Positions 11,232-21,907 of a stretch of DNA of 64,000 nt are shown here, one piece after another; within the stretch, counting starts at the first letter, position 1, and every line of letters begins with the position of its first letter. The translations under genes were made by a program, and so were the position numbers. The notes beneath the pieces are model-generated. The model was not told the DNA's origin and did not search any database. It saw only the letters and a program-made list of their open reading frames with translations. The DNA is from Diaporthe sp. PMI_573 (Eukaryota; Ascomycota; Sordariomycetes; Diaporthales; Diaporthaceae): assembly GCA_021399435.1 (NCBI GenBank), contig JAJTUP010000033.1, positions 1-64,000 of the forward strand, in the 5' to 3' direction.

Positions 11232-14200
11232 GGGACCCTTGGTCTCTGGATGCAGCTTCAGAGCGATGGCAAAGCCGCGATTGTATTTGCGCAGGGGCTA
11301 CCAGAGCCGGTCAAAAGTCCACAATGGCTGCACAAGGCACCTAGCACCCCGTTCTGGGATCGAGAATCCCCTCAAGAGCATCACAGAGGCAGGCCTGTTG
11401 GCGGCCGCTGATAAGGAACGACGTTGAGCACGACTGCCGAGTGGGTGTCCGGTGCCGGGATGGGTGCATCTCCACTTTATTATCGGCTCAGGCGGCCATT
11501 CGAACGATGGGCTTGGCAGCCGGAACAATAACCAATCTTTAGGGGCCACCGTTACGCATTAATCTGTTGTGATAGGTAGTGGAGATTTGAGCTCCTCGGC
11601 CAAACCCGGAGAGAGTGGCACGCGGGCTCGTCACTTTACAAGAAGCCATTGGCATGATCTCGTTGTCGAGAGGGCGAGGTCTGGCCACTTGGAAATACCA
11701 ATTCGATGCCCTTGCTGGTGGCTTGTGTGGTAAGGTGTGCACGCAAGTAAACACCTCGACGTGGGATTTTCTTTCGTGTCGGAGTGGAGGGTTTTTGCCA
11801 CCCCCCCCCCCACGGTCCTTTTTCTTCGTTTTGTCTTTCCTTCCAAATCATCGTTCATCAAGCCTCAACAGGCTAGTGATGTCAAGAGCATGTGTGGGCA
11901 AAAGATGGAAGCAACGTCAAACAAAGAAAGAAGAATAAGATGACAGAATGGATTACCCAGCAGGCTCTGCAAGAATGACCTGGCACGTCCAAGGAACTTC
12001 CCCGTGGATGACGAGCCAAGTGGACGGCACTGCCACGTAGCCCCAGGTTCGTGCAAGCCCCAGGAGAGAGGAACTTTACGAAGTTCGGGAGGAACGCTGG
12101 TGGGGAAGCCGGAAGTCCAGACTCGACTGCTATGACATGGTATGGCCATGGCTTAATATCTGTGTGTTCAATCGGTGATTGATAGGTTGACAATCCAGGC
12201 TCCCAGAAGGTAGAGCACTTGCGAGGCACGAAAGTGCAGGCCGCATTCCGCTGAGGCTTACTGGATGGGTGCCCGCTCCTTTCAGTCCGACCTTGTTCGG
12301 AAATGCCGCGAAGGATCCTGTGTTGCTTCTTCGTGTTTCTTCTTCTCCCCTCTGGGAGTCCACGATGATCTCGACGATCTCGGGCGGGAGTGAGGCTGCA
12401 GGTGCAGATGCAGCTGAGAAGCGACCCGCTCCTCGCGGCCGGTGCCTGGATTTGGGCTGCGGGCCACATTGGCCTGGAGCAGAAGGCAATCTCCAAGCCA
12501 CGACCCAGGAACCAGGAACCGAGGCTTGGCTTTTCTTGTTCTGGCAGAGACATCGCATCGTGTCGTTATCTTCGGGTATGACAAGGCTTTTGTGTGGGAA
12601 GTTAACCAAGACAAGAGACTGGCAAGGATGGGCGTGGTGACGAGATCTCCGTAATGCCTGTCGGGGCCCACTCTTGGGCGAGATTAACGAGGTGGCCAAT
12701 GCTTCTTCCCCTGGGCCCCCCCCGGCCCCCATGTTTGTGTGTTTGCTGTTGTACTCATCTCTCATGCCTTTCCTGATATTGTGCCCCCTCCCCCTCCCCC
12801 TCCCCCTCCAGATGCAGCAATCCCCAGGCCACAATTGACGCCCGTGCGACGGTTTTCGGGTAGGATGGGTAACATCGTGTGTCCATGGCGTTGCCCCCAG
12901 CCTACTGTGTAGACCTCGATGGCTGCTCGGCTGCCTCCGACAGTCTGTTCATACACAGCAGCCATGGGATGCTGTAGTCAGGGGGGCAGGCTTGTGTAGA
13001 TACACCGCATTGCATCACCCCGCAGGACATGGACATCGGCACATCGGCATATGGCTGCTGCCATCCTGTTGGTTGCTATGAACGTGGACGGCCTCACGCC
13101 CTCGTCCATCCGCAAGAGCGCACGTTGGATTGAATCGCGCATGACGGACGGTAGACTGCTTGGGCAGCCCTGGGCCTCGAAAACGTCTGTTCGCTGCTCA
13201 AGTTGGATCTGGCGCCAGACAGGGCCTGCGAAAGGATGCTGTAGGGCGCAACTGTCAAGTCCGTCAACAACGCAGCCAGGCCTTGTTGAGAACAGACCCT
13301 TTCCAGCAATCAGTGGCCCTTCCCACGGCTCGAAGGAACCGGATTTGACACTGAGCATGCACGCTTGGACCCCCTGGTCCGGATCTCGGTACCGGATCAG
13401 CGGTGCGATCCGATTCTGGTTATTTCCAGCGCCCTGGGTCCTTGGTTACATCGCAGCATGTGCCACAATCCCACCGTACCACTGACTACGTCTCATCTTC
13501 TGCGGCTCTACGCCTAGGCGTCACATCCATCCACTCGCGAACTGAGAGACATTCGCCGTCCCCAGCGTCGCTTGTGCAACCTCCCAGCCCAGGCTGGCGG
13601 CGCCTCACACGACAGCCGCGTGGGCGCCCAGAGAACGTGTTTACTCAAAAAGGGAGGTCCGACTTCCCCCTCCCCAACCAATATACCAACCAGTGTTAGC
13701 AGCTGCATCTTCGAACGCCTGCCCTCTCCAGGACTCGTGTTTGACTCCTCCCGTCAAATGGGAGAAGCCTTCGCCCCTTCGAGCCAGCAGGCTAATGCAC
13801 GGCCGAGTGCTCAACATGTCATGCAGAGATGCAGTCCAATCAATGACCCGCCAGGTCCCAGCCGATCCTCCCGCTAAGGAAGCCGAGGCTAAGACCAGGG
13901 GCTGTTAGATGCACGGGCGTGAACTGTCTGGAGTATCGCAGCCAGGCAATCATGGACTGGGGAATTTCGGTACACTAGATATCAACCCTCCTCCTCAATA
14001 TGATTATCATTATAATTATGGACCAGCTAGCCTGGAATGATGGTGCCAAGAGCGGCGCATGCGGGAGGGCGGGAAAAGCCAAATAGATGAGCTGAACTCG
14101 AGGCACCAACAATGTTCGAGGGCGGGTCCTTGACGATGTGGGAGAAGAAGGAGGCTTGCCCGAGGCTGGAAGGTCCTAAAGCCTGAAACTTCTGCATCTC

Positions 14201-14910
14201 TCTTTTGCACAGCCTAGTGGCATCTGGCCCGAGCAGACGCGAGGCTAGAGAAAAGAAAAACAGAGACTGGGCGATCATTACGCTCGCGGGTGGCATCCAC
14301 CCTCCCTCACGAGGGCAAGAGGCAAAGAGTAATACCCGGGGATGAGGCTGCATGGCTAGCTGCTTCTGGGCGCCCATGGGTCCCGGGAGGCGCCATCATC
14401 GTTGACCGTGTACTCAACAGTCGAGTCTGGACGGGCGCTGGGTACGCAGTATCTCCCAAGGGCATCTCCCGCAAGGGCTCATCACCCCTGAACCACACCC
14501 TCCCGATCGATCTAGTTCGTCTTTTGACCCCATCCGCACTCTAGCTTTTCTGGCTAGGTGACCCACCCTTTCTTCGATCACTCCCCTGAGTTAGCTTCCT
14601 TCCCGAAGCTTGCAATCGATGGAGATGGATGGACGGGAGGGTCTTTGTGGAGTCATGGCCATGAATTATATCAATAATCGTCCTCCCACGTCCTCGTGGC
14701 GGGAGGTCCATGTTATTTGCGTGTAACTGGATACGTTGAGATATCAAGTTGATGTCTCTAGTGTGCCGCCCTCACAAGCCCTTCGTTTGTTATACTCTCT
14801 GCCCAAACCGCCGCGCCCTTAATTCTGCTACCTTTCTGTCGTTTCTGTCTTCCTGCCTCTGATCCCTCGTTGTCTGCCTTCGTCTTCACAGGTCACCACG
14901 TTCGTTCAAC
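11232..14910. other. 3.7-kb region without a convincing gene
   Basis: The region lies between the divergently transcribed amidase and RGS genes. Several open frames reach 220-235 codons on the minus strand (11882-12553, 12130-12834), but they overlap one another in different frames and look like GC-rich chance frames. A pyrimidine-rich stretch just before 14911 is typical of a fungal transcription start and 5' leader of the RGS gene. Short transcribed or non-coding units cannot be excluded. Confidence 0.4.
12784..12809. repeat. CCCCCT microsatellite
   Basis: About four tandem copies of the hexamer CCCCCT lie in non-coding sequence. A second homopolymer-like C run lies near 12715-12727. Confidence 0.8.
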
Positions 14911-16511
14911 ATGGGTTTTCTCGGCCTTGGTTATCGTCGACCCGCACGGGTCGACAGCAATCGAGAGTCTCTTGTTTCTACGGACGACTCCCTCCGGTCT
15001 GGTAGTTCTGGCGCTTCAGCCGGTATCCCAGCTGCTCTGACCTTCGACAAGATCATCGAAGGCGGTACCTGTCCGGTAAGATGCTCTGATCAGAATACTC
15101 ACCAAGGCGCATGAGATTTCTAACACATCGTGACTAGCCATGCACCATCCGCGACTTCATGAACTACCTCATCTACGTCGAGATGTCAGCAGAGAACCTA
15201 CAATTCTTCCTGTGGCAACGGGACTATGTCCAACGCTTCAGCAGCGCAACCACCAGTGACATAGCTCTCGCGCCAGAATGGAGACAGGACGAGCAGAACG
15301 AGGCCTTCAACAAGTTACGGAAGGAGCACCGCGACGGGCTCAAGCGCGACCCAGCGGCCACAGCCGGTATCTTCAAGGGGACGGACTTTGAAAAGTCCGG
15401 TCACATGAGCCCTAGCACGACGGACAAAGCAGTGCCCATCTTCTCAAGTAACAACCCATTCAACACGCCGCCGCGTACACCTAATGTGGATACCATGTCG
15501 GATTTTACTGCCCAAAACCCAATGAGCTACCGCAACCAGGCCCACGAGGCGTTTGCCTCGGCGGGGACCAGGGCGCCTTGTAAGTGACGAGAAATACTTG
15601 CCAGATGCAGGCAGACGCACAAGCAGGGACATGCAGATGCTGACAGGGAACGGAACAGTCACAATCCAGCCCTTCCGCGAAGAGATCGACCGTGTGATAG
15701 CAACATACGTGGTGGACGGCGCGCCGAGACAACTGAACCTGTCAGCGCGCGAGCGCAAGCAACTACTCATCGCCCTCAGCCACACAACGCACCCCACGGC
15801 GTTCCGCCAGGTGGCATGGTCGGTGGAAAGCACGTTGCGGTTGCAGGCACACCCGAATTTTATCAGATGTCAGTACAAGCCCTCTGCTGTTACAGTCATC
15901 CCTTGTTGTCTCTATGACATCCGCAAGGATACATCAGTTCAGGTTCCGTGGCAGTTAACTAACACGAACCAGGGAGCATCTGCAACGGCAACACGGCGCG
16001 CGTCAAATTCGCCAACCTGCTAGGGGCATTCCTGATCGTGGGCTCCCTCGCGGCGTTCATCGTCCTCGCCCTGTCGTCGGTACCGCGTGGCTTCCGGGCC
16101 ATCCCGGCTGCGGGCCTCGTGCTGGGCATCAGCACTCAGGTGGCCGCGCTCAAGGGCATGTGCGTGGTGCTTCACGGGATGCACCACCGGCACGTGCGGC
16201 CGTGGGAGCTGTTCGTCGACGAGGAGGTCATGGACGACATGTCCTCGACCAGCGACAGCCCGGGCCACCTCGGCAAGAAGTCGTTTGACAGCTTTGGGAG
16301 CTCGAATAGCTACGAGGACGAGCCGTGGGTTATCAAGTACCAGAAGCGGAACCTCGTGCGGAAGGTCTTTGACCGGGAGGTTTGGGTCCAGGAGCCCGCA
16401 CTCAGGAGCATCCAGGACACCATATTCGTCCAGGCTATGCTTGCGGCGCTGGTGTCTGCCGGGGCATTGGCGGCAGTATTTGTTTGTGTGCCTGGTGGTT
16501 ACTTTTTCTGA
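14911..16511 (+). CDS. RGS-domain protein with C-terminal membrane segments (Rax1-like)
   Basis: Four exons: 14911-15075, 15138-15579, 15659-15868 and 15973-16511, giving 451 residues. The RGS region starts at about residue 50 with TCPPCTIRDFMNYLIYVEMSAENLQFFLW, split from its second half (QLNLSARERKQLL..FRQVAWSVESTLR) by a low-complexity insert. Three hydrophobic segments follow: LLGAFLIVGSLAAFIVLAL, AIPAAGLVLGISTQVAAL and the C-terminal FVQAMLAALVSAGALAAVFV. RGS proteins accelerate GTP hydrolysis on G-alpha subunits. An RGS domain followed by membrane spans matches the Rax1-like fungal class linked to budding-site choice or stress and conidiation signalling; assignment to that subgroup is inference. 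A Tc1/mariner element sits about 120 bp after the stop, probably in its 3' UTR. Confidence 0.88.
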
Positions 16512-16630
16512 TGGGAAGAAACGGCCGAGGGTCTTCTGCGAGTGCCCTATTGTGTTTGGCCGTTGGGCAGATATTCTCAATTATGCGGGGCGTTCTTTAG
16601 GATTGCAAGGCGCATTGTGCGGATATTGTA

Positions 16631-16665
16631 CAATGGTCAGGGGTAACAAATGTTAGCACGGCGCC
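16631..16665 (+). repeat. Left terminal inverted repeat
   Basis: Begins CAATGGTCAGGGGTAAC and matches the reverse complement of 18247-18281 at 34 of 35 positions. The mismatch is C here and T in the partner. Confidence 0.95.
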
Positions 16666-16885
16666 AACTTCGGCGCTACTTTTTTTGGACCAACCAAATC
16701 CAGTGACTCCCCAATTGTATGTGCAGCCCATAGTAAAGATGAGTACCCCCGTTAGCGTATTCCACGGGCGTGTTTCTCTGTTATCCTCGCCGACTGAGGG
16801 CATTCCCACACGCGTTTTTCAATGTAGACACTATCCCTCTAGGTGTTTCTTATATCATTTTGAAGCCCAGAAGCCGCTCTTTACA

Positions 16886-18172
16886 ATGGATCCATTTGCC
16901 GATGACCTGCCTCTCGATCCGTTGCTATACGGCTTCGACAACAACATAGATGACTCTGACTTTGAGTCTGAAGATGAGGGCATACCTCCCACGCCCTTCC
17001 ACCATGAGGGTATTCATCCTCAAGAAGACGATAGAAAGAAGCGTGCCCCTGAGTTGTCACGTGATCACCGGCTAATGATCCGGACCCTCCACTAGTCGGC
17101 TGGCTGGACTCAAACCACCATCTTTCAACGCAGAAATAACCTCCTCTTCCCTCTTCCAGACCTTACGATGAGGCAAATTCAGACTGCTTGTGACACTGAG
17201 GCTAGATTAACGCCTCAAAAGTCAACAACCGGCGTAAAGCCGAAGGTTACAGATAACTAAAAGGCTGCTATTAAAGCCTTCCTCGAGGAGAAGCCAGAGC
17301 ATCGCCTTATCCCCTGGCGAGAACTCCCATACTACATTGATTGCTTGAGTAATGTTCGTGATGCGGCTGTAAAGCGTGCCCTTCAGGATATGAAGTATCT
17401 CCGTACCCAGCGCCCTCGGAAGATCAAATATACTCAAAAGCACCTTGAGGATTGCGTTAAATGGTGTGAGGAGAGGAAGGACTGGACTGTTGAGCAGTGG
17501 GCCTTCTATGTCTTTTCTGACGAGACTTGGGTCAACGGAACGTCGCCCTATAGGCAGTGGCTGACTATCCACGAGAGTGAGGATCCGGATAGCTTTGCCA
17601 CGATCAGAGAACGGCCCAACGGCTGGATGTTTTGGGCATCCTTCTATGGCGGCACAAAAGGCCCGTTTCTCTTCTGGGAGAAGGATTCAAAGAAGATCCT
17701 TAAAGACGAAGCCGGAAACCTAATCCTTACGGAGGATGGCAAAGAACAGAAGGAATGGGGCTACATGAACTCCACCAAGTACTGCCAGAAGATCCTCACG
17801 AAGGTTGTTGACTTCATGGATGAATTAGACGACATCTCTGGCGACGAGTGGAAATTCCAGCAGGATAATGCTTCGGTTCATGCTTCAAAGGAGACTATTC
17901 AGTGGATGAAAGACCACCATCTCGACGAGAGAACTATTTGGTGGCCAGCAAAGAGCCCAGACCTCAACCCCATTGAGAACGTTTGGCGATGGATGAAGGA
18001 ATACGTCTCTCGGAAGGACCCTATGGGCCGGCTATCAGGCCAGAAGCTTCGTGATGCCGTCGAAGAGGCATAGTATGCCGTTCCGAAGGAGTTTTTGTGG
18101 AGGCTGATAAAGTCAATGCCGGCACGGTGCAAGAAGGTCATCGAGTTGGAAGGGGAATTGTCTGGGTACTAA
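16886..18172 (+). pseudogene. DDE transposase with three in-frame stops
   Basis: One reading frame runs 428 codons but contains TAG at 17093, TAA at 17258 and TAG at 18071. Each can be explained by one C-to-T change at CpA on one strand or the other, so light RIP is likely. The catalytic core is visible: SDETW (first Asp), QQDNASVH (second Asp) and WPAKSPDLNPIENVW (third acidic residue), with about 36 residues between the second Asp and the Glu of PIE. The N-terminal part resembles a helix-turn-helix DNA-binding region. No frameshift is seen. Confidence 0.92.
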
Positions 18173-18246
18173 AATTTGTGTGGGCTGCACGCCTTTTTTG
18201 AAGTCACTCTGTAACGATTGGTTCAAAAAAAAATAGAGTTTTCGCC

Positions 18247-18281
18247 GGCGCCATGCTAACATTTGTTACCCCTGACCATTG
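18247..18281 (-). repeat. Right terminal inverted repeat
   Basis: Inverted partner of 16631-16665, ending TTACCCCTGACCATTG immediately before the flanking TA. Confidence 0.95.
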
Positions 18282-18283
18282 TA

Positions 18284-19571
18284 CATGTATTTGTTCTTGG
18301 GGTCCTGCGGGTTTTCTGGGCTAGTAATGGGGAAGGCATGTAATAACAATGGGAGGGCACCACGACTGGACTGACCGGCCTGGAGCAGACTTGGCTCAAG
18401 GGAGAGAGGTTTTACAAAATTGTGCTCGGCTTTTATTACCATATTACACAGGTTTTCACACAAAGCTGATTGCCATTTGGACCCATCTGTCAACACATTA
18501 GAGGGTGCACCAACAGAAACAGCCCAAAAGCCAAGCCTCTGTGTTAATCATCCGCGATTTATTATTTCTCTTACTTATTATCTGTCCATAGTCCTCTAAA
18601 CTAAAATTCGGGGAGTGCAGGGAGACATGTGTGCAGTCGTCTAGAGAGTATTCCTCATCTATGTTACATGCTGTGAGGTTGATCCAGAGAGCATGGAAAC
18701 AGTTCTGTCCTTTCCAGAATTACCACGGAAAATTCAGGGGCTCGGTGGCCGACTTTGTCCCCAAGGTGGTCTCAAAAGAGGCACATTCGCCCGTGCCTCT
18801 TGTTTTGGCCACAACTGTTTTGCCAAGATCATGGCAGAGCATACGTGGAACTCCACAGGTGTCCATTGTCTCGAAAGGTGAGTCGCTGCTTTTTCAAAAC
18901 CCAGTTCGGAGTTGCGGTTGCGGATTCGGAGCTCTCATACCACACACAGGTCACAACGGATAAGTCCACGGCGCGGACTTTTGTGACATACCTGGGCAGT
19001 CAGAGCCAGACCCCCGCCAACCGCCCTGGCAGCGGACCCCTGGTCCCTGAAGCCTCCCCAAGCGAGCCCGTCGTACCTCGGGCCCTCGGCGGGGGCTCCA
19101 AGCTCCACAGCAGCTTTTTGGGAGATCCGATCGGGGGTCACAAACCAGGAAATTCAAGACGACCATCCGGTCAACCGGAGCAGCTGATGGCCACTTTCAC
19201 TGCCACTTCTGCGTCTGCGTATGCGTATGCGTCTGCGTAGTACATATTTCATTAATATGGACTGAAGTTCTGCCGCATGCAGCATGTGGCTGACAACCCC
19301 CCCCCCGGCGTTCATTTCCCGAATTCAATTGACTCACGGCCAACATCCCCCATCGCGATCCCTGGCCCCACCGAGATTATCGACAAGCCCTCTCGCGACT
19401 CGACTGCGACAAGTCATTGTCCATAATCTGACCCGAGCCCGCCCCGGCCGAACACATATGCGCTGAGTAGCTAGGCATCGTATTGCTTCGCCCCGCCTCG
19501 CCTCTCCTCGTCTTGCATCGTCCTGGAATACCTCTTGCCGGCATCAGAAATCCTCGGTGACCACCAGCAGC
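18284..19571. other. Intergenic region upstream of pantothenate kinase
   Basis: No supported gene. The last 150 bases before 19572 are pyrimidine-rich and probably hold the promoter and leader of the downstream gene. ORFs here have no recognisable domain. Confidence 0.45.
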
Positions 19572-21503
19572 ATGACGGAGCGGGAGGCCCAGCTGTCGCA
19601 CACGGGCGACCATGCGATTCCAGCCCCACCAGGGCCCGGGAGCGCCGTTGGCATCACAAGCGGGGATATAGGTGCGAGCGCAAGTGCGGGCGCAAGTGCG
19701 GGTGCAAGTGCGGTCCAGGACTCGGCAGCCGTCGACGCCGAGCAGATGGGGAGGCCCAGGACAGCGACCACCACCGCCGAGATCGACAGCACCATAATAC
19801 ACCCCGGCAGTGTTAAGATCAATGTCAAGGGCGCCTTTATCGTGGAGCAGGACTCGGCGACACCCGTGGCCCAGAGCTTCAACGGCGGGAGGGGCTCGCC
19901 CGACCACCACCAGACCAAAGATATCAGGCTGCCCAACCACACAGCCGTCGTGAGCCACATAGCCGTGGACGTGAGTAAAGCCCTTGACTTTCTCCTCCAG
20001 AAGCTCGCCACCTCCCGGCCCAGCCAGCGCTGACAGCCTCTGCGAGTTACACAGATCGGCGGCTCCCTGGCCAAGCTCGTCTACTTCTCGCGCGAGGGCT
20101 TCTCCACCGAGCCCGGCGGCCGCCTCAACTTCACCATCTTCGAGACCGACAGGATAGACGACTGCATCGCCTTCATGCGCCACCTGAAGGAGAACCAACA
20201 GACACTCAATGGCTCAAACCCGGCCCAGCTCACCGTCATGGCCACCGGCGGCGGCGCCTACAAGTACTATGACAAGATCCGCGACGTGCTGGGCGTCGAC
20301 GTCATACGGGAGGAGGAGATGGAGTGTCTGATAATAGGCCTGGACTTCTTCATCACCGAGATCCCGCGCGAGGTCTTCACCTACAGCGAGACCGACCCCA
20401 TGCACTTCGCGAGCCCCGAGGAGAACATGTACCCCTACCTGCTGGTCAACATCGGCTCCGGCGTGTCCATGCTCAAGGTCTCCGGCCCCAGGGAGTACCA
20501 GCGCGTGGGCGGCACGAGCCTCGGCGGCGGCACCCTCTGGGGGCTGTTGAGCCTGCTCACGGGCGCGAGGACCTTCGATGAGATGCTCCACAACGCCGCG
20601 CACGGCGATAACTCACATGTCGACATGCTGGTGGGTGACATTTACGGGACGGACTACGGCAAGATCGGACTGAAGAGCACCACCATCGCGAGCTCCTTCG
20701 GGAAGGTATTCAGGATGAAGCGGGAGGCCGAGAGCGAGGCCGAGGACATGGGCGGCTTGAGCAATGGCGATATGGACCACGCTCTTCACGAGCAACGACA
20801 GCAGAACCAGCAGCACCAACAACCACAGTCGTCATCATCACCATCATCATCCGGCCCAGGCGCACCGGCACCGGCAGACACATCGCGCTTCTCCTCGGCC
20901 GACGTGTCCCGCTCCCTCCTCTACGCAATCTCTAACAACATCGGCCAGCTGGCCTTCCTGCAGTCGCAGGTACACGGGCTGGAGCGCATCTACTTCGGCG
21001 GCTCATTCATCCGCGGCCACCCGCAGACCATGAACACGCTGTCGTACGCCATCAAGTTCTGGTCAAAGGGCGCCAAGCAGGCCTACTTCCTGCGCCACGA
21101 GGGCTACCTGGGCGCCGTCGGCGCGTTCCTCAAGCGGCAGCCGCGCAATTGGGGCCGCCGGGGCAGCTTCGAGGAGGGCGGCAGCGGCAGCCTCGGCCTC
21201 GAGAGCAGGGTAAGCAGCTTCTGGATACAATCTTGATCCCCTCCAGAAGAAACTTCTTCCCTCTGTGGCATATGACTTAAAAAAACCTTGCCACGCTGCT
21301 GGCTCTGAAACAGGCTATGGCCATGTTGTGACTTATTCTCTCCCCTAATTTGCATGAAACTACTCCCTTGGTCCTTTGATAGCTGACTCTAAATACTGCA
21401 GATGAAGGGCCGTGCAGACGATAGCATTGAGACGCCGCAGCCTGTTATGGAATACCCCGGGACTGAGTCTTTGACGGCGGTTGCATACCCTGGCACGCTT
21501 TAG
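19572..21503 (+). CDS. Pantothenate kinase (eukaryotic type II)
   Basis: Exons 19572-19970, 20055-21209 and 21402-21503 give 551 residues. The enzyme phosphorylates pantothenate with ATP, the first step of coenzyme A synthesis. Actin-like ATPase motifs are clear: DIGGSLAKLVYFS at the first junction, MATGGGAYKY, LLVNIGSGVSMLKV and GGTSLGGGTLWGLLSLLTG, then IGQLAFLQSQ and IYFGGSFIRGH near the C-terminus. The first about 100 residues are a non-conserved Ala/Ser/Gly-rich extension with an ASAG repeat. A Gln/Ser/Pro-rich insert (about residues 370-415) interrupts the C-terminal lobe, as in other fungal enzymes. The second intron (21210-21401) is the introner-like copy described separately and lies just before the final 33 codons. 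Translation is placed at the ATG at 19572. Confidence 0.93.
21210..21401 (+). repeat. Introner-like element, copy A (pantothenate kinase intron)
   Basis: A 192-nt phase-0 intron that aligns from its first to its last base with the 187-nt second intron of the peroxiredoxin gene (49790-49976), at about 85% identity by hand with a few 1-nt gaps. The first 25 bases after the exon are identical, as are a 17-base block around CTGGCTCTGAAACAGGC and the TCCTTTGATAGCTGACTCT branch-site block before the acceptor. Exon sequences on either side are unrelated. The unit behaves as a dispersed repeat that is exactly an intron. Confidence 0.92.
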
Positions 21504-21907
21504 TGTATAGAGATCCAATTGATACTATACCTAGGCGCTCCTGTTGATACAGGGCAACAATAGCATATGTCTGGATAGATCTGATGCGAGCAAGAGCATG
21601 GAATTGTCATAATAAGAGGCATTTAATAAAAGGGCAACATGAGCTGAGATGAATCCCGTGTAAGAGGCACAGATTGGAACACCCGTAAGGATGATAGTCT
21701 CGCTTCGTCTCATGTCACTGCTGAAACGATCTTCTTTCCCACTGATGTTCTCGCTGCAGTAAAGTGTATTATTGCCGCCTGTGGTAGAAACAGAACGCCA
21801 TGTTCAATACGTCAAGAAACAATCGTGAGGCGAGCTAAAGGAAACGAAAACTGTCATAATCTGCGTGACCGGCCTAGAAGGAAATCTCCAAGAAACCGCC
21901 CCAAGTT
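21504..21907. other. Convergent 3' intergenic spacer
   Basis: 404 bp between the stop codons of two convergent genes. No ORF or structure worth naming; it contains presumptive 3' UTRs. Confidence 0.5.

Larger units (their letters stand above)
16631..18281 (+). mobile_element. Tc1/mariner-type DNA transposon, inactive
   Basis: A 1651-bp element is bounded by 35-bp terminal inverted repeats (16631-16665 and 18247-18281) that differ at one position. TA dinucleotides directly flank it on both sides (16629-16630 and 18282-18283), the target-site duplication of this superfamily. Imperfect symmetry continues inward, with T-runs followed by GRACCAA. The near-perfect repeats indicate a fairly recent insertion. 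The transposase is broken by internal stops. The insertion site is the 3' flank of the RGS gene. Confidence 0.93.

Noticed and set aside
12130..12834. 234-codon minus-strand ORF (and overlapping 11882-12553)
   Set aside because: The two frames overlap and neither shows domain-like patterns. GC-rich chance frames are the simplest explanation.
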